From Kitasatospora sp. NBC_01250 (GTDB lineage: Bacteria > Actinomycetota > Actinomycetes > Streptomycetales > Streptomycetaceae), in NCBI RefSeq assembly GCF_036226465.1, contig NZ_CP108476.1, forward strand, positions 8,618,001 through 8,682,000: 64,000 nt of DNA. Direction: 5' to 3'. The position numbers were made by a program, and so were the translations under genes. Positions within the stretch are counted from its first letter, which is position 1; every line of letters begins with the position of its first letter. Positions 26,076 through 34,711 of this stretch are shown here, piece by piece. The notes under the pieces were generated by a model. It made no database searches. It was not told the DNA's origin and was given only the letters and a program-made list of their open reading frames with translations.

Positions 26076-26381
26076 TCAGAGGCCGAAGCGGGTGCGCTGG
26101 GCCTCGGGCACCAGGTCGACGTAGTCGGGGTGCTTGGTCAGCCAGTCGCGGATGAAGGGGCAGTAGGGGAGCACGTCGGCGCCCTGCTCCCGGGCGGCGT
26201 CGAGTGCGGCGCGGGCCAGTCGGCCGGCGAGTCCGCGGCCCGCGAAGGCGGGGTCGACCTCGGTGTGGATGAAGGCGATCTCGTTCTCGTGCCGGAAGTA
26301 CTCGGCGAAGCCCGCGAGTGCACCGTCCTCGGTGATCTCGAACCGCGACCGGTCGGGGTTGTTCCTGACGTCGCTGCTCAT
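26076..26381 (-). CDS. GNAT-family N-acetyltransferase (YjdJ/COG2388 type)
   Basis: A 101-residue single-domain protein with FIHTEVDPAFAGRGLAGRLARAAL, the acetyl-CoA binding R/Q-x-x-G-x-G/A loop, and CPFIRDWLTKHPDY, the conserved end of COG2388 acetyltransferases. AGGAGG precedes the ATG. It shares a 15-bp upstream motif with the pirin gene. Substrate unknown. Confidence 0.9.
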   Translation of the reverse strand: MSSDVRNNPDRSRFEITEDGALAGFAEYFRHENEIAFIHTEVDPAFAGRGLAGRLARAALDAAREQGADVLPYCPFIRDWLTKHPDYVDLVPEAQRTRFGL

Positions 26382-26440
26382 CGTTCCATCCTCCTGCTGT
26401 CGGGTTGGGGCTGCGCGGTCGCGGCGGTCCCACCGACATT

Positions 26441-26455
26441 TAATTTATCATTCAA
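26441..26455 (-). promoter_or_regulatory. shared operator-like motif, copy 2 (GNAT gene)
   Basis: TTGAATGATAAATTA on the minus strand, 60 bases upstream of the GNAT start, in an unusually AT-rich stretch. It matches the motif before the pirin gene and is in the same orientation to its gene. Confidence 0.6.
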
Positions 26456-26471
26456 CAAGATGCTGATCAAG

Positions 26472-26521
26472 CATGCCGGAGGCCTGCGGGCGGCGAGTGC
26501 CGCCCGCAGGCCTCCGGCATG
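26472..26521. terminator. 23-bp perfect hairpin terminator
   Basis: Two exactly complementary 23-base arms (left begins CATGCCGGAGG, right ends CCTCCGGCATG) enclose the tetraloop GAGT. It lies 17 bases beyond the stop of the phospholipase C gene on the minus strand. No T-tract, as is common in actinomycetes. Confidence 0.85.
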
Positions 26522-26538
26522 GTGTGCGCGGTCGGTGG

Positions 26539-28602
26539 TCAGCCGCTGATGCTCACCGTGCCGGTCTCCAGGTGGCCGACGGCCCGGCGGGACCAGCTGC
26601 TGTCGCTGCTGACGGTGACGGTGAAGTCGTACCAGCCCTGGGCGACGGTCACGGCGTTGAAGAAGTCCGTGACGGTGGCACCGGTGGCGACCTGGTACGT
26701 CCACACGCCGCCGCGGTAGTTGTTCGAGGTGATGGTGAACGTGGCGCTGCTGGAACCGGAGTTGGTCATCGCGAACCAGACCGCCGGCTTCCCGGTGTCC
26801 GGCGCCGGTGCGTAGGAGGTGGTGGCCTCGGCGCTCTTGCCCGCGGTGGTGGCGTTGCCGGTGAAGCGGCGCAGGAAGCGGTTGGGGCCCACGACGGTGA
26901 GGTCGTACTGGCCGTTGCCGTAGTTCGCGCCGATGTCGAAGGCCTCGCTGGCGCTGCCGTCGGTGCGGGAGGCGGCGTTGTAGGGGGCGACCGTGTACTG
27001 CCAGGGGCCGTCCGTGCGGTAGGCGTTGGCGTAGACCGAGTAGTGCGCGTAGGCGGTGGCCTGCGGGCCCTGGTTGGCGAGGTCGATCCAGAGCCGGATC
27101 TGGTTGTTCGCGTCGTACTCGATGTGGTCGACCCAGGCGTTGGGCTGGTAGGGGAGCGCGCGGGCGGGCTTGGTGCCGCTCTCCTGGCCGGGCATGGCGT
27201 TGTTGCTCGGGCCCGGGTTGATCTGCGTGTTCGCCGTGGCCTGGCTGATGGTGGCGCTGGTGTCGGGCAGTGCGGGGAGCCCGTAGACCGGGTTGGCGAA
27301 GTCGAAGGCGCCGGTGAGGTCGCCGCAGACCTGGCGGCGCCAGGTGCTGATGTTCGGGCAGGTGGCCGGGGTGCCCAGCGCGGCGGTCCAGGTCTCCAGG
27401 AAGCGGATGACGCTGGTGTGGTCGTAGACCTGGGAGTCCACGTAGCCGCCGCGGGTCCACGGCGAGGCGATGATCATCGGCACCCGGAAGCCGAGGCCGA
27501 TGTTGGTGCCGGAGTAGAACTCGTCCGCGGTCCCGGCGGGGGCGACCGGCGGCGGCACGTGGTCGAAGAAGCCGTCGTTCTCGTCGTAGTTGAGGAACAG
27601 GGCGGTGGAGTTGAAGGTGGTGGGGTCCGCCGCGAGCGCCTGCAGCACGAGGTTGACGAAGTGCGCCCCGTTCTCCGGCGGGCCGTCGGGGTGCTCGGAG
27701 AAGAGCTGGTTGGACACCACCCAGGAGACCTGGGGCAGCGTGCCCGCGAGCGCGTCGGCCTTGATCGCCGCCGCGATGTCGTCCGGCGTCGAGCCGGTGC
27801 TGGGCACCGAGCCCATGCCGCGCTGGCTCAGCGGGCTCGAACTGGCCGCACTGGTGAACTGGTTGAAGTAGGCGAGGCCGTTGTCGCCGAAGTTGTCGCT
27901 GGCGTTCTGGTAGACCTTCCAGCTCACCCCGGCGTTCTGCAGGGCCTCGGCGTAGGTCTGCCAGTGCAGGCCGCTCTCGCTGCCGCCGTCGTAGGCCGCG
28001 CCGCCCGCGGTGCCGTTCGGGTCGATCATGCCGGACCACAGGTAGGTGCGGTTGGGGCCGGTGGCGGACAGGATCGAGCAGTGGTACGCGTCGCAGATGG
28101 TGTAGGCGTCGGCCAGCGCGTAGTGGAACGGGATGTCCGAGCGGGTCATGTAGCCCATGGTTCTGTTCGAACCCTTGGCGGCGATCCAGGAGTCCATCTT
28201 CCCGTTGTTCCACGCCTGGTGCTGGGTGGACCAGGAGTGGTCGAGCGAGCCGTCGCACTGGGCCAGCAGCTCGCCGCTGCTGCCCCACCACCAGGTGTTG
28301 GTGGCGCTCAGCTGCCACGGGTACTGCCGGCCGCTGCCGTTGGGCTGGTTGAAGACGCTGTTGCCGCCCGCGAGCTGGATCGTCGACCGGTCGCCGAAGC
28401 CGCGCACGCCCTTCATCGACCCGAAGTAGTGGTCGAAGCTGCGGTTCTCCTGCATCAGCACGACGACGTGCTTGACATCGCTGATCGTCCCCGTGGTCGC
28501 GGCGGCCGCGCGGGGCGCGACGCCGGGCAGGGAGTCCAGCCCCACGGCCGCGCCGAGCGCGGCGGCGGAACCGAGGAAGGTACGACGGGTCACGGGCGAC
28601 AC
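26539..28602 (-). CDS. secreted phospholipase C, phosphocholine-specific family
   Basis: A 687-residue exported enzyme. The Tat leader is VTRRTFLGSAAALG with an AAA cleavage region. The catalytic N-terminal domain (to about residue 460) has the metal-binding LMQENRSFDHYFG near the start, NYDENDGFFDHVPPP and the VYDHTSVIRFLETW stretch. Two C-terminal DUF756 beta domains follow (about 500-690). The family cleaves phosphatidylcholine or sphingomyelin outside the cell and is often phosphate-regulated. The GTG at 28602 has GGAGG six bases upstream. A strong hairpin ends the transcript. Confidence 0.9.
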   Translation of the reverse strand: MSPVTRRTFLGSAAALGAAVGLDSLPGVAPRAAAATTGTISDVKHVVVLMQENRSFDHYFGSMKGVRGFGDRSTIQLAGGNSVFNQPNGSGRQYPWQLSATNTWWWGSSGELLAQCDGSLDHSWSTQHQAWNNGKMDSWIAAKGSNRTMGYMTRSDIPFHYALADAYTICDAYHCSILSATGPNRTYLWSGMIDPNGTAGGAAYDGGSESGLHWQTYAEALQNAGVSWKVYQNASDNFGDNGLAYFNQFTSAASSSPLSQRGMGSVPSTGSTPDDIAAAIKADALAGTLPQVSWVVSNQLFSEHPDGPPENGAHFVNLVLQALAADPTTFNSTALFLNYDENDGFFDHVPPPVAPAGTADEFYSGTNIGLGFRVPMIIASPWTRGGYVDSQVYDHTSVIRFLETWTAALGTPATCPNISTWRRQVCGDLTGAFDFANPVYGLPALPDTSATISQATANTQINPGPSNNAMPGQESGTKPARALPYQPNAWVDHIEYDANNQIRLWIDLANQGPQATAYAHYSVYANAYRTDGPWQYTVAPYNAASRTDGSASEAFDIGANYGNGQYDLTVVGPNRFLRRFTGNATTAGKSAEATTSYAPAPDTGKPAVWFAMTNSGSSSATFTITSNNYRGGVWTYQVATGATVTDFFNAVTVAQGWYDFTVTVSSDSSWSRRAVGHLETGTVSISG

Positions 28603-28734
28603 GGAGGGCCTCCGAAAGTAATCTATACAACTCCAGCGGGGAGACTCTGAGACAGTAAGGTTTCGGCCAGTCGGTGACAATGCGTCGGCGAGATGAAGTG
28701 CGGCGGACCATTGCACAGGTTCGCCGACGATGCG

Positions 28735-29757
28735 TCAGCCGAGCGGGCCCTGCGGCGCGGCGCTGCGCAGGTGTTCGTGCAGGCCGCCGTGGGCCGGTCC
28801 GGCCGGGGCCGGCAGCCACTCCTTGCGCACCTTCGCGACGGCGGTGTAGTTGGTGTCGCAGACATTGGCCAGTGGTGACTCCACCGCCTGGGAGAGGAAC
28901 TGGTAGGCGTCCATGGCCGCGAAGCCGTAGTCGCGCACCAGCCACTGCACCAGGTCGAGTTGGGCGATCCGGAAGGCGTCCTCCAGCGGGCGGGCGGAGC
29001 CGGTGGAGATCAGGTGGGTGTCCGACTCCAGCCGGGGCCAGGGCGTGGCCACACCCTTGAGCAGTTCCACCACGACCACCGTGTGCATCGCGCACTCCAC
29101 CGCCACCCCGCAGGTCTCGCCCTCGCCCTGGCGGGCATGGCCGTCGCCGAGGCTGAACAGCGCGCCGGGCACGTTGACCCCGAGGTAGCAGGTGACGCCG
29201 GCGCGCATCTCCGGGGTGTCCAGGTTGCCGCCGTGCGCGTCGGGGACCAGCGCGGAGCGCACCTCCAGGTTGGCCGGGGCGACCCCGACCGTGCCGTGCA
29301 TCGGGTCCATCGGCAGCTTGAGCCGCAGGTCGCCCTCGCGGGCGGTGAACAGGCAGCTGCGCTCGGCGCGGTCGAGCTGCCAGATCCAGACCCGCTCGGG
29401 CAGCGGTTCCTGCAGTGTCGCGGTGGTGTGGGTGGAGGTGAGCGCGCCGAACAGCGGCACGGTGGTGGAGGCGGCCCAGTCGCGGGCCGGCTCGATCGAC
29501 ACGAAGTGCAGTGCCAGGGTGTCGCCGGGCTCGGCGCCCTCGACGAAGAACGGGCCCGTCTGCGGGTTGAGGAACGGGAACCGGCAGACCTCGGAGACCA
29601 GGGTCTTCTCCGAGGTGACCTGGCCGCCGAAGCAGTCCTCGGTGAACAGGTCCAGCACGGTGCCGGGCGCGACGGTGGCCAGCGGCCGGGCGCCGCCGAA
29701 GGTCCAGGCGTACTGCTCGGGGGAGGGGCGCACGGTCAGGACACGGGGGTCGGTCAC
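28735..29757 (-). CDS. acetamidase/formamidase family protein
   Basis: A 340-residue FmdA/AmdA-type amidohydrolase. Recognisable stretches are PGTVLDLFTEDCFGG, HFVSIEP, PMDPMHGTVGVAP, and GDGHARQGEGETCGVAVEC. The family hydrolyses formamide or acetamide to ammonia and the acid in the cytosol. The GTG at 29757 follows CAGGAG. It stands alone, 132 bases upstream of the phospholipase gene on the same strand. Substrate within the family is not predictable. Confidence 0.85.
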   Translation of the reverse strand: MTDPRVLTVRPSPEQYAWTFGGARPLATVAPGTVLDLFTEDCFGGQVTSEKTLVSEVCRFPFLNPQTGPFFVEGAEPGDTLALHFVSIEPARDWAASTTVPLFGALTSTHTTATLQEPLPERVWIWQLDRAERSCLFTAREGDLRLKLPMDPMHGTVGVAPANLEVRSALVPDAHGGNLDTPEMRAGVTCYLGVNVPGALFSLGDGHARQGEGETCGVAVECAMHTVVVVELLKGVATPWPRLESDTHLISTGSARPLEDAFRIAQLDLVQWLVRDYGFAAMDAYQFLSQAVESPLANVCDTNYTAVAKVRKEWLPAPAGPAHGGLHEHLRSAAPQGPLG

Positions 29758-29882
29758 AGCAGCTCCTGCGTGGTCGGCGCGGGCGGGGCCGGGTCGAACT
29801 GCCCACCGCAGCAGGGTAGTGCCCGCCTCCGCTCATGCCACCGGTCGTGCTGCCCCCGCCGTCCGCCCGGGCCTCGAACGGG

Positions 29883-29916
29883 ACGGGCCGTCACCGGTCT
29901 TTCGGTGACGGCCCGT
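29883..29916. terminator. 14-bp hairpin terminator
   Basis: ACGGGCCGTCACCG and CGGTGACGGCCCGT are exact complements around a six-base loop. It lies 27 bases past the stop of the small minus-strand gene 29943-30095. Confidence 0.8.
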
Positions 29917-29942
29917 TGAGGTCGGGATCGGTACTGGGGTGC

Positions 29943-30095
29943 TCATCCGAGCAGGCTGGTCAGGGCCCGGCGGGCGCGCTGACCGGTGCGCTCCGCGCGG
30001 TTCCTGAGCTGGGCGGCGCGGGCCAGGCGCAGGGTCTGGGCCTCGCGCAGGCGCTCGTCGATGGTGGCCCGGGCAGCGTCGATCTGGTACGTCAT
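29943..30095 (-). CDS. small helical protein, 50 residues
   Basis: A basic, fully helical 50-residue protein (ATIDERLREAQTLRLARAAQ). GGGGGAG precedes the ATG, an AT-rich promoter-like region (30170-30235) lies upstream, and a strong terminator follows, so it looks like an independent transcript. Short proteins of this type are common in streptomycetes; function unknown. Confidence 0.65.
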   Translation of the reverse strand: MTYQIDAARATIDERLREAQTLRLARAAQLRNRAERTGQRARRALTSLLG

Positions 30096-30234
30096 GGTCG
30101 TCTCCCCCTGTGATGGGCGGTCCGTCGGCATCACCGTGATGCCGGGTTCCGGAGGCCGCCCGCCTTCGGTACTTCAGATTCTACACCCAAACTCGCCTGG
30201 CGCCTTTCATTTTGGCATCCGTTCAGAAACTGGC

Positions 30235-30372
30235 CTACTGATCGAAGGCTGTGAGCCGCTTCGGGACCTGTTCCACGGCGGCATCCGAGGTGTCCGGGCG
30301 GTGGACGGCCGCGACCGCGCTCTCCAGGTAGGGGGAGTCGCCGCGCAGCGGGCGGCAGGTCACCCCTCCCCG
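30235..30372 (-). pseudogene. possible regulator C-terminal remnant in a 368-bp gap
   Basis: In the gap 30096-30463 one minus-strand frame encodes GVTCRPLRGDSPYLESAVAA and onward to a TAG at 30235. The VTCRPL then AVAAVHRP layout recalls the end of a LysR-type effector domain. No start or helix-turn-helix remains. The rest of the gap holds an AT-rich promoter region (30170-30235) and a 14-bp tandem duplication of GTGACGGTCAG at 30443-30466. Confidence 0.35.
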
Positions 30373-30463
30373 CCGGCCCGCGTGACGCGCGTCCGGGCTG
30401 CGGCTGTCAGGGCGGCCGGACGCGGCGGCTGAGGGTCAATGCGTGACGGTCAGGAGGTGACGG

Positions 30464-31330
30464 TCAGTCGTGCGGCACGACGGCGACCGGGCAGGCCGCG
30501 TGGTGGATGGCGGCATGGGTCACTGGGCCGATCCGGGGTGTCAGGCCGGTGCGGTTGCCGCCGCGCCCCACGACCAGCAGGCCCGCGCCGGGGGCGATGT
30601 CCACCACCGCTCGGGGCGGACTCTCGTGACTGAGGTGCTCCACCACGTGGACGGCGGGGAACTTCTCGCGCCAGGGGAGCAGGGCATCGTGCAGCTCCTG
30701 CCGGTCGGCCTGGAGCGCGGACTCCTCCGACACCTGCTCCCGGCCGGTGGCCGCCCGCCGATGTGGGGTGGCGTGGACGGTCAGCAGCGGCACATGGCGT
30801 CGGGCGGCGGCGCCGAAGGCGAACGCCAGCACGCGCTCGTAGCCGGGGCGCAGGCTCACGCCGACCGCCACCGGGCCGGACGGCGCGGCGACCGCACCGG
30901 GGCCCTGCGGCTCCTCGTGCGCGCGCACCAGCACCACGGGCCGTTCGCTCTGGGCGACGGCGTGCAGGGCGAGCGAGCCGAGCACGTAGCCCTGCACGCC
31001 GCCCAGCCCCTGGGAGCCGAGCACCAGCATCTCCGCGTTGGGCGCGCCGGGCAGCAGCGCCGCGGGGGAGTCGGCCGGCAGCAGCTCGGTGATGACGGGC
31101 ACATGGGGGTAGCGCGCGAGCAGGTCGCTCTCCGCGTCCTGGAGGAGGCGCTGTGCGGCGAGGGCCTGCGGGTGCTCGGCCGGGACGTTCTGCGCCGTCA
31201 TGGCGCGAAGGATCCACAGGTGCAGCAGCCGTACCGGTAACCCTCGCAGCTCGGCCTCGCGTGCCGCCCAACGGGCGGCGGACAGGCTCTCGGCGGAACC
31301 GTCGAGGCCGACGGTGATCTCTGGTCGCAT
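30464..31330 (-). CDS. universal stress protein with two Usp domains
   Basis: A 288-residue tandem Usp protein. Domain 1 starts EITVGLDGSAESLSAARWA and ends LVLGSQGLGGVQGYVLGS; domain 2 ends VVGRGGNRTGLTPRIGP. Both have the G-x2-G...G-S/P ATP-binding pattern. GGAGG precedes ATG 31330. It is divergent from the MscS gene across 203 bases. Double Usp proteins in actinomycetes usually belong to redox or dormancy regulons, but I see no clear regulator site here. Confidence 0.9.
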   Translation of the reverse strand: MRPEITVGLDGSAESLSAARWAAREAELRGLPVRLLHLWILRAMTAQNVPAEHPQALAAQRLLQDAESDLLARYPHVPVITELLPADSPAALLPGAPNAEMLVLGSQGLGGVQGYVLGSLALHAVAQSERPVVLVRAHEEPQGPGAVAAPSGPVAVGVSLRPGYERVLAFAFGAAARRHVPLLTVHATPHRRAATGREQVSEESALQADRQELHDALLPWREKFPAVHVVEHLSHESPPRAVVDIAPGAGLLVVGRGGNRTGLTPRIGPVTHAAIHHAACPVAVVPHD

Positions 31331-31494
31331 GGCGCTCGCCTCCGTGTACCAGTCTGCCGGACCGTGTCCACCGCAGCTCCCCGACCGGTCGGGCGCCGGG
31401 AAGCCGCACCGGGCTCCCGGCGCGGCTCCCGTTGCGCGCATGCTCCCCGGCTGGACGGGCAGACGAGCCTCCGATCGGGCGACGGCACAACGCT

Positions 31495-31518
31495 TTCAGA
31501 GGTTCAGAGGTTCAGAGG
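31495..31518 (+). repeat. 8-bp tandem repeat, three copies
   Basis: TTCAGAGG occurs three times without a break (31495, 31503, 31511), running into the ribosome site of the MscS gene. Copy-number change would alter the 5' leader length and AGAGG-type ribosome contacts. Confidence 0.8.
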
Positions 31519-31533
31519 TGAGGAGAGTTCGGC

Positions 31534-32667
31534 GTGACTTCATGGAGCCTGTTGCGGACGGTCGCGGTGGCGGCCTGCGCGATGCTCGTGGCATTCGCCA
31601 TCAACCAGGCTGTGGTGACGGTCGCCCGCCGTGTGGCCTCACAGCGCCCCGAGAGCACCCCGCTGTCCCTGCTGCGCCGGTGCCGCAGGCCCTTCATCCT
31701 CACCATCGGCACCAGCCTGATGCTGGCGGGCGCGGGCTGGGCCGGCCTTGCCCCGGCGCCGCAGGACGCGGCCCGCCACCTGCTCGTGCTGCTCTGCCTC
31801 GGGTCGTGCGCCTGGCTGGCGGCGCGCCTGGTCGCCTTGCTGATCGACACCAGCGTGCGGTTCTCGGTGCGCCGGCAGAGCGCGAGCCAGGTGCGCCGGG
31901 CCCGTACCCAGGCGAGCATGCTGCGCCGGGTCAGTCAGGCGGCCATCGCCGTGATCGCACTGGGCGCCATGCTGATGACGTTTCCCGCCGTGCGGACCCT
32001 GGGCACCAGCCTGCTGGCCTCGGCCGGTCTGATCGGGGTGATCGCCGGTGTTGCCGCGCAGAGCACGCTCGGCAACGTCTTCGCCGGCATCCAGATGGCC
32101 TTCGGCGACATGGTGCGGATAGGCGACACGGTCGTCGTCGCCGGTGAATGGGGCACCGTGGAGGAGATCACCCTCACCTACGTCGTCGTGGCGACCTGGG
32201 ACCAGCGGCGGATCGTCATGCCGGCCTCGTACTTCGCGGGGCGTCCGTTCGAGAACTGGACCCGCAGCGACAGCCGGATCACCGGCACGGCCCTGCTCCA
32301 CCTCGACCACAGCACACCGGTGGACGCCCTGCGCGCCGAGTTCGAGGCGCTGCTGGCCAAGACCGACCTCTGGGACGGCGAGGGCAGCGCACTGCAGGTC
32401 GTGGATTCCACCCCGTCCACGATCGTGGTCCGGGCGCTGATGACCGCCCGCGACGCCGGCGACGCCTTCGAACTGCGCTGCCTGGTCAGGGAGAAGCTGA
32501 TCGCCTACCTGCGCCAGGAGCACCCCCACGCCCTGCCCCGCCTTGCCCTGGCGCGCGCCGAGCACGTGGCCGGCGCGGACATGGCCGACGCGGACGCAGC
32601 GGGCCTGGAGACGGCCGACACGCCCGGCCGGGAGAACCGGGGGAATGGACGCGCGAAAGCCGGGTAG
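31534..32667 (+). CDS. small-conductance mechanosensitive channel (MscS) family
   Basis: A 377-residue membrane protein. Four to five helices precede the MscS core: the pore helix region SLLASAGLIGVIAGVAAQSTLGNVFAG is rich in Ala and Gly as expected, followed by IQMAFGDMVRIGDTVVV and the beta domain (GTVEEITLTYVVVATWDQRRIVMPASYF). The C-terminal 50 residues are disordered. It opens under membrane tension on osmotic downshock. GAGGAG precedes the GTG start. A hairpin terminator follows at 32771. Confidence 0.9.
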   Translation: MTSWSLLRTVAVAACAMLVAFAINQAVVTVARRVASQRPESTPLSLLRRCRRPFILTIGTSLMLAGAGWAGLAPAPQDAARHLLVLLCLGSCAWLAARLVALLIDTSVRFSVRRQSASQVRRARTQASMLRRVSQAAIAVIALGAMLMTFPAVRTLGTSLLASAGLIGVIAGVAAQSTLGNVFAGIQMAFGDMVRIGDTVVVAGEWGTVEEITLTYVVVATWDQRRIVMPASYFAGRPFENWTRSDSRITGTALLHLDHSTPVDALRAEFEALLAKTDLWDGEGSALQVVDSTPSTIVVRALMTARDAGDAFELRCLVREKLIAYLRQEHPHALPRLALARAEHVAGADMADADAAGLETADTPGRENRGNGRAKAG

Positions 32668-32740
32668 GCGGGGCTCGCCGCTCCGCCCGCGCGTGCCTGC
32701 GTGCGAGGCACCCGCGGGTGGGGCGGACCAAGTCGCGACC

Positions 32741-32770
32741 GCGTGCCCGCACTGAGCGTGCCCGCACTGA
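32741..32770 (+). repeat. 15-bp tandem duplication
   Basis: GCGTGCCCGCACTGA is present twice in tandem (32741-32755, 32756-32770), just before the terminator hairpin. Confidence 0.8.
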
Positions 32771-32795
32771 GCGGACCGGGCCGGGCCCGGTCCGC
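32771..32795 (+). terminator. terminator hairpin after the MscS gene
   Basis: GCGGACCGGGC and GCCCGGTCCGC are exact complements with a three-base loop, 103 bases past the channel gene stop. Confidence 0.75.
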
Positions 32796-32857
32796 CCGCG
32801 CCACGCTGCGCCGGGCTGGGCCGGTGCAGCGGTCGGTCCCACGAGTGAAGGATTTCC

Positions 32858-33097
32858 ATGCCCCACGAGCGTTACGAGCTGACCTTCCGCCACACTCCCG
32901 CTGTCGGTCGTCCGGACACCCCCGACGTGGTCGTGGTGCAGCGCCAGGACGCCACCGGCCCGGGCGGCCACCCGCTCTACCGTGACCGCAGCGGCATCCT
33001 CTGCGTGGAGATCAGCGATCGGGGCGAGGCCCGGATGCTCAGCACCGGCGTGCACCAGCTGCCGCTGCGCCCCACCTCCGTCCGCCGCCGCGGATAG
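32858..33097 (+). CDS. small DUF6296-like protein
   Basis: A 79-residue protein: RYELTFRHTP start, PDVVVVQRQDATGPGGHPLYRD middle, and VEISDRGEARML end. I recall this pattern as DUF6296, a small family common in Kitasatospora and relatives; the assignment is from memory. GAAGGA precedes the ATG. Function unknown. Confidence 0.7.
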   Translation: MPHERYELTFRHTPAVGRPDTPDVVVVQRQDATGPGGHPLYRDRSGILCVEISDRGEARMLSTGVHQLPLRPTSVRRRG

Positions 33098-33138
33098 CGC
33101 CAACGGCCGGCCGTAGCGCCCGCCGTCAGCTCGTGGGG

Positions 33139-33172
33139 CTCGGTCGCCTCACTCGGTCGCCTCACTCGGTCG
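33139..33172. repeat. 13-bp tandem repeat, 2.6 copies
   Basis: CTCGGTCGCCTCA is repeated at 33139 and 33152 with a partial third copy, between two convergent genes. Confidence 0.75.
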
Positions 33173-33194
33173 TTTCGTAGGGCTCGCCGCAGGT

Positions 33195-34325
33195 TCAGGA
33201 GGCCGAGGTCTCGGCCGCGATCATCGTGATCAGCCCTTGGCGCCCGGTCTGCGCCAGGCTGCGGCGCTGGCGTTCGGCCCCGTTGCCCTCGCGCAGGTGG
33301 CGCTCCAGCAGCGGAACGACCTCGCGGGTGTCACCGGCCTCGGCCAGCGCGGGCGCGAGGTAGTCGATCATGTCCTCGACGATCGCACCGGCCGGCCGGG
33401 CCAGCCCGGTGCGCGGGTCGTGCAACTGGCCGTCCATGCCGTGCCGGGCGGCGTGCCAGCCCGCACCCGCCAGGCCCTCCGGCGGCCACTGGGGCGATGC
33501 GGGCACGGCGGACCGCTCGCGCATCAGCGTCACGGCCAGTGCCCGGACCACCCCGGCCAGCATCACCGCCTCGTCGGCGCGCAACTGCACGTCCATCGCC
33601 CGCAGCTCGATGGTGGGAAAGCGCGCCGAGAGCCGGGCCTGCCAGTACAACTGGCCACGGTCACGGATCAGTTCGGCGTCCAGCAGATGCTGGATGCGGT
33701 CCTCGTAGTCCTGGGCCCCGGCGAACACCGGGGGAATCCCGCTGATCGGCCAGCGGCCGAACACCACCGTGCGCCAGCTGGCGAACCCGGTGTCGCTGCC
33801 GTGCCACACCGGTGAGTTCGCGGACAGCGCGGTGAGGATCGGCAGCCACGGTCGCATGCGGTTGAGCAGCGCGACGCCGCACTCCTGGTCGGGAATCCCC
33901 ACATGCACGTGCATGCCGTTGATCAGCGCCTCGTCGGCCAGCCGCGAGACCTGCCGGCTGATCGAGTGGTAGCGCGGCGCGTCGGTGATCGCCGGGGGAG
34001 CGGCCGGCGCGTACGGGCCGGTGCCGCACGCCGCCAGCCGGCATCCCGAGCCCTCGGCGGCGGCCGCCAGCGCGTGCCGCAGGCGCAGCAGGTGACCACC
34101 GACCTCGGCGAGCTCCCGGCAGACCGGGGTGGCCACCTCGATCTGTGCCTGGAGCAACTCGTGCTGGAGTTCTGCGTGCTCCACGGCGGGGTGCAGGCCG
34201 GCCGCCGCACGCACCGCCTCCACCATCGGCATCGGCAGCCCGCTGGCCGGATCCAGGAGCAGGTACTCCTCCTCCACCCCCACCGTCGGCGGGCCGGCCA
34301 GTACGGACTCATCACGGACAGCCAT
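33195..34325 (-). CDS. carboxylate-amine ligase, GCS2/YbdK family
   Basis: A 376-residue glutamate-cysteine-ligase-type enzyme. Family marks are TVGVEEEYLLLDPASG at the N-terminus, AELQHELLQAQIEVAT, NGMHVHVGIPD, and FPTIELRAMDVQ. The family has weak glutamate-cysteine ligase activity in E. coli YbdK; in actinomycetes, which use mycothiol, the real substrate is uncertain. It is 74 bases downstream of the WhiB gene on the same strand and could be co-transcribed with it. Confidence 0.9.
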   Translation of the reverse strand: MAVRDESVLAGPPTVGVEEEYLLLDPASGLPMPMVEAVRAAAGLHPAVEHAELQHELLQAQIEVATPVCRELAEVGGHLLRLRHALAAAAEGSGCRLAACGTGPYAPAAPPAITDAPRYHSISRQVSRLADEALINGMHVHVGIPDQECGVALLNRMRPWLPILTALSANSPVWHGSDTGFASWRTVVFGRWPISGIPPVFAGAQDYEDRIQHLLDAELIRDRGQLYWQARLSARFPTIELRAMDVQLRADEAVMLAGVVRALAVTLMRERSAVPASPQWPPEGLAGAGWHAARHGMDGQLHDPRTGLARPAGAIVEDMIDYLAPALAEAGDTREVVPLLERHLREGNGAERQRRSLAQTGRQGLITMIAAETSAS

Positions 34326-34399
34326 ACCTCAGGGGTACCCGTACCCCGGCCGGCCACACGCCGGCAGCCGTTTCGCGGTGCGCCCGGGCAGGTCCTGGG

Positions 34400-34711
34400 T
34401 CAGGCCGCGACGTGGCGGCGATGGGTCACACCGCGTCGGCGGGTGCGCAGTGCGGAGGCCCGCTCCTCCGCGCTCAGGCCGCCCCAGACGCCGTAGGTCT
34501 CCCGGGTGCGCAGCGCGTGGTCCAGGCAGGCCTCGCGGACCGGACAGCCCGCACAGACCGCCTTGGCGGCGGCGTCGCGGTCGTCGTGGGCGGGGTTGCG
34601 TTCGCCGGGCGGGTGGAAGAACAGGCCGCTGTCCGCCGAACGACAGGCAGCGTGCAACTGCCACTGCCAGTAGTGCTCGAAGGCACCAGGTAGCCGTGAC
34701 ACGTCGGACAT
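34400..34711 (-). CDS. WhiB-family iron-sulfur regulator
   Basis: A 103-residue Wbl protein. The four cluster-binding cysteines are C23, C53, C56 and C62 (CAGCPVREAC), followed by the G-V/I-W-G-G turn GVWGG at 74-78 and a basic C-terminus (RTRRRGVTHRR). Wbl proteins carry a 4Fe-4S cluster and act with the primary sigma factor. AGGAG precedes ATG 34711. Its exact subgroup cannot be set by eye. Confidence 0.95.
   Translation of the reverse strand: MSDVSRLPGAFEHYWQWQLHAACRSADSGLFFHPPGERNPAHDDRDAAAKAVCAGCPVREACLDHALRTRETYGVWGGLSAEERASALRTRRRGVTHRRHVAA

Noticed and set aside
26378..29836. Very long open frame in another frame of the minus strand over the phospholipase and formamidase genes
   Set aside because: Low-complexity Arg/Pro/Ala translation with no domain; the true genes in the neighbouring frames have signal peptide, active sites and ribosome sites. 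A high-GC shadow.
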